A DNA stretch of 64,000 nucleotides from Marinobacterium sp. LSUCC0821 (GTDB lineage Bacteria > Pseudomonadota > Gammaproteobacteria > Pseudomonadales > Balneatricaceae): contig NZ_CP051666.1 in the NCBI RefSeq assembly GCF_012848475.1, positions 395,501 through 459,500 on the forward strand, in the 5' to 3' direction. Positions 63,786 through 64,000 of the stretch are shown here, one piece after another; position 1 is the first letter of the stretch, and every line of letters begins with the position of its first letter. Below the pieces are notes generated by a model. The model did not search any database and had not been told where the DNA came from. It was given only the letters and a program-made list of their open reading frames with translations. The position numbers were made by a program, and so were the translations under genes.

Positions 63786-64000
63786 TTATTTCTGCTTGTA
63801 GGTTTTCAAGAAGGTTGCGATTCTTGAAATTGCCTCTTCCAACATACGCTGTTCTGGAAGGAATACGATGCGGAAGTGTTGGGTATCCGGCAAGTTAAAG
63901 CCACTACCCTGAACAATTAACACCTTCTGCTGCTGTAGAAGATCGAGTGCGAACTTCTCGTCGTTGTGAATTGGATACATCTCTGGGTCCAACTTCACAA
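63786..64000 (-). CDS. alaA: AlaA-type alanine/PLP aminotransferase, C-terminal end
   Basis: The last 71 codons; the gene begins beyond 64000. The text KVLIVQGSGFNLPDTQHFRIVFLPE and the preceding NDEKFALDLL closely follow the C-terminus of E. coli AlaA (VLLVQGTAFN...HVRIVTLP). AlaA transaminates pyruvate with glutamate to give alanine. The active-site lysine is outside the window. Confidence 0.8.
   Translation of the reverse strand, partial: VKLDPEMYPIHNDEKFALDLLQQQKVLIVQGSGFNLPDTQHFRIVFLPEQRMLEEAISRIATFLKTYKQK

Overview
The window comes from a Gammaproteobacterium, most likely a marine, facultatively sulfur-oxidising relative of the Oceanospirillales. This placement is an inference from gene content: pdxB, epmC, ttcA, aroA, htpX, an MksFEB condensin, SoxCDXYZAK plus SoxB, Anr/Fnr-type boxes and REP-like palindromes. 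No rRNA is present to confirm it. The DNA reads as ordinary chromosome. No phage, insertion sequence, CRISPR array or replication origin was seen.

Layout. 1-8.1 kb: the 5' part of a membrane MgtC/DUF4010 protein, then a signalling block (a hybrid sensor kinase behind a sigma-54-like promoter and two receiver-only regulators), a peroxidase-related AhpD-fold protein and a universal stress protein. 8.3-11.5 kb: a small lipoprotein, an EamA permease and a thioredoxin-like gene lying between two copies of a 36-bp palindrome, then a repeat-rich stretch next to two identical tRNA-Pro genes and a tRNA-Asn behind a strong promoter. 11.7-23.3 kb: ycaO and a 3212-residue LapA/RTX-type adhesin, also preceded by a sigma-54-like promoter, with a doubled N-terminal retention module, a candidate LapG site and three copies of a 753-bp repeat. 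23.5-31.8 kb: a glutathione-degrading cyclotransferase, a 38-residue membrane protein behind a perfect FNR box, an acyl-CoA ligase, a GAPDH of the ArsJ-associated type, an RluA-type pseudouridine synthase and a Lys/Arg decarboxylase. 32.1-37.6 kb: mksF-mksE-mksB without a nuclease partner. 37.9-48.4 kb: housekeeping genes (DUF3422, BolA, aroA, recQ, yqaA, ttcA and others) and a ~0.5-kb structured non-coding inverted-repeat element.

48.7-57.2 kb: the thiosulfate-oxidation locus. soxC-soxD and soxX-Y-Z-A-K run on the plus strand with a strong hairpin between the two parts. soxB is on the minus strand, back to back with a HupE/UreJ-type membrane protein. SoxXA (with SoxK) would load thiosulfate onto the SoxY cysteine arm of SoxYZ, SoxB would hydrolyse off sulfate, and SoxCD would oxidise the remaining sulfane, passing electrons to cytochromes. 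57.3-64 kb: epmC, a copper-delivery trio (PCuAC, Sco and a small Met-rich anchored protein) plausibly serving cytochrome oxidase, pdxB, an ATP-NAD kinase-family gene, htpX with its ribosome site inside a hairpin, and the 3' end of an AlaA-type aminotransferase.

The observations most worth following are the FNR-controlled 38-residue protein, the htpX leader hairpin, the two sigma-54-like promoters, the duplicated adhesin retention module, the HupE-like/soxB pair and the structured intergenic elements. No single locus is clearly an undescribed defence or biosynthetic system.
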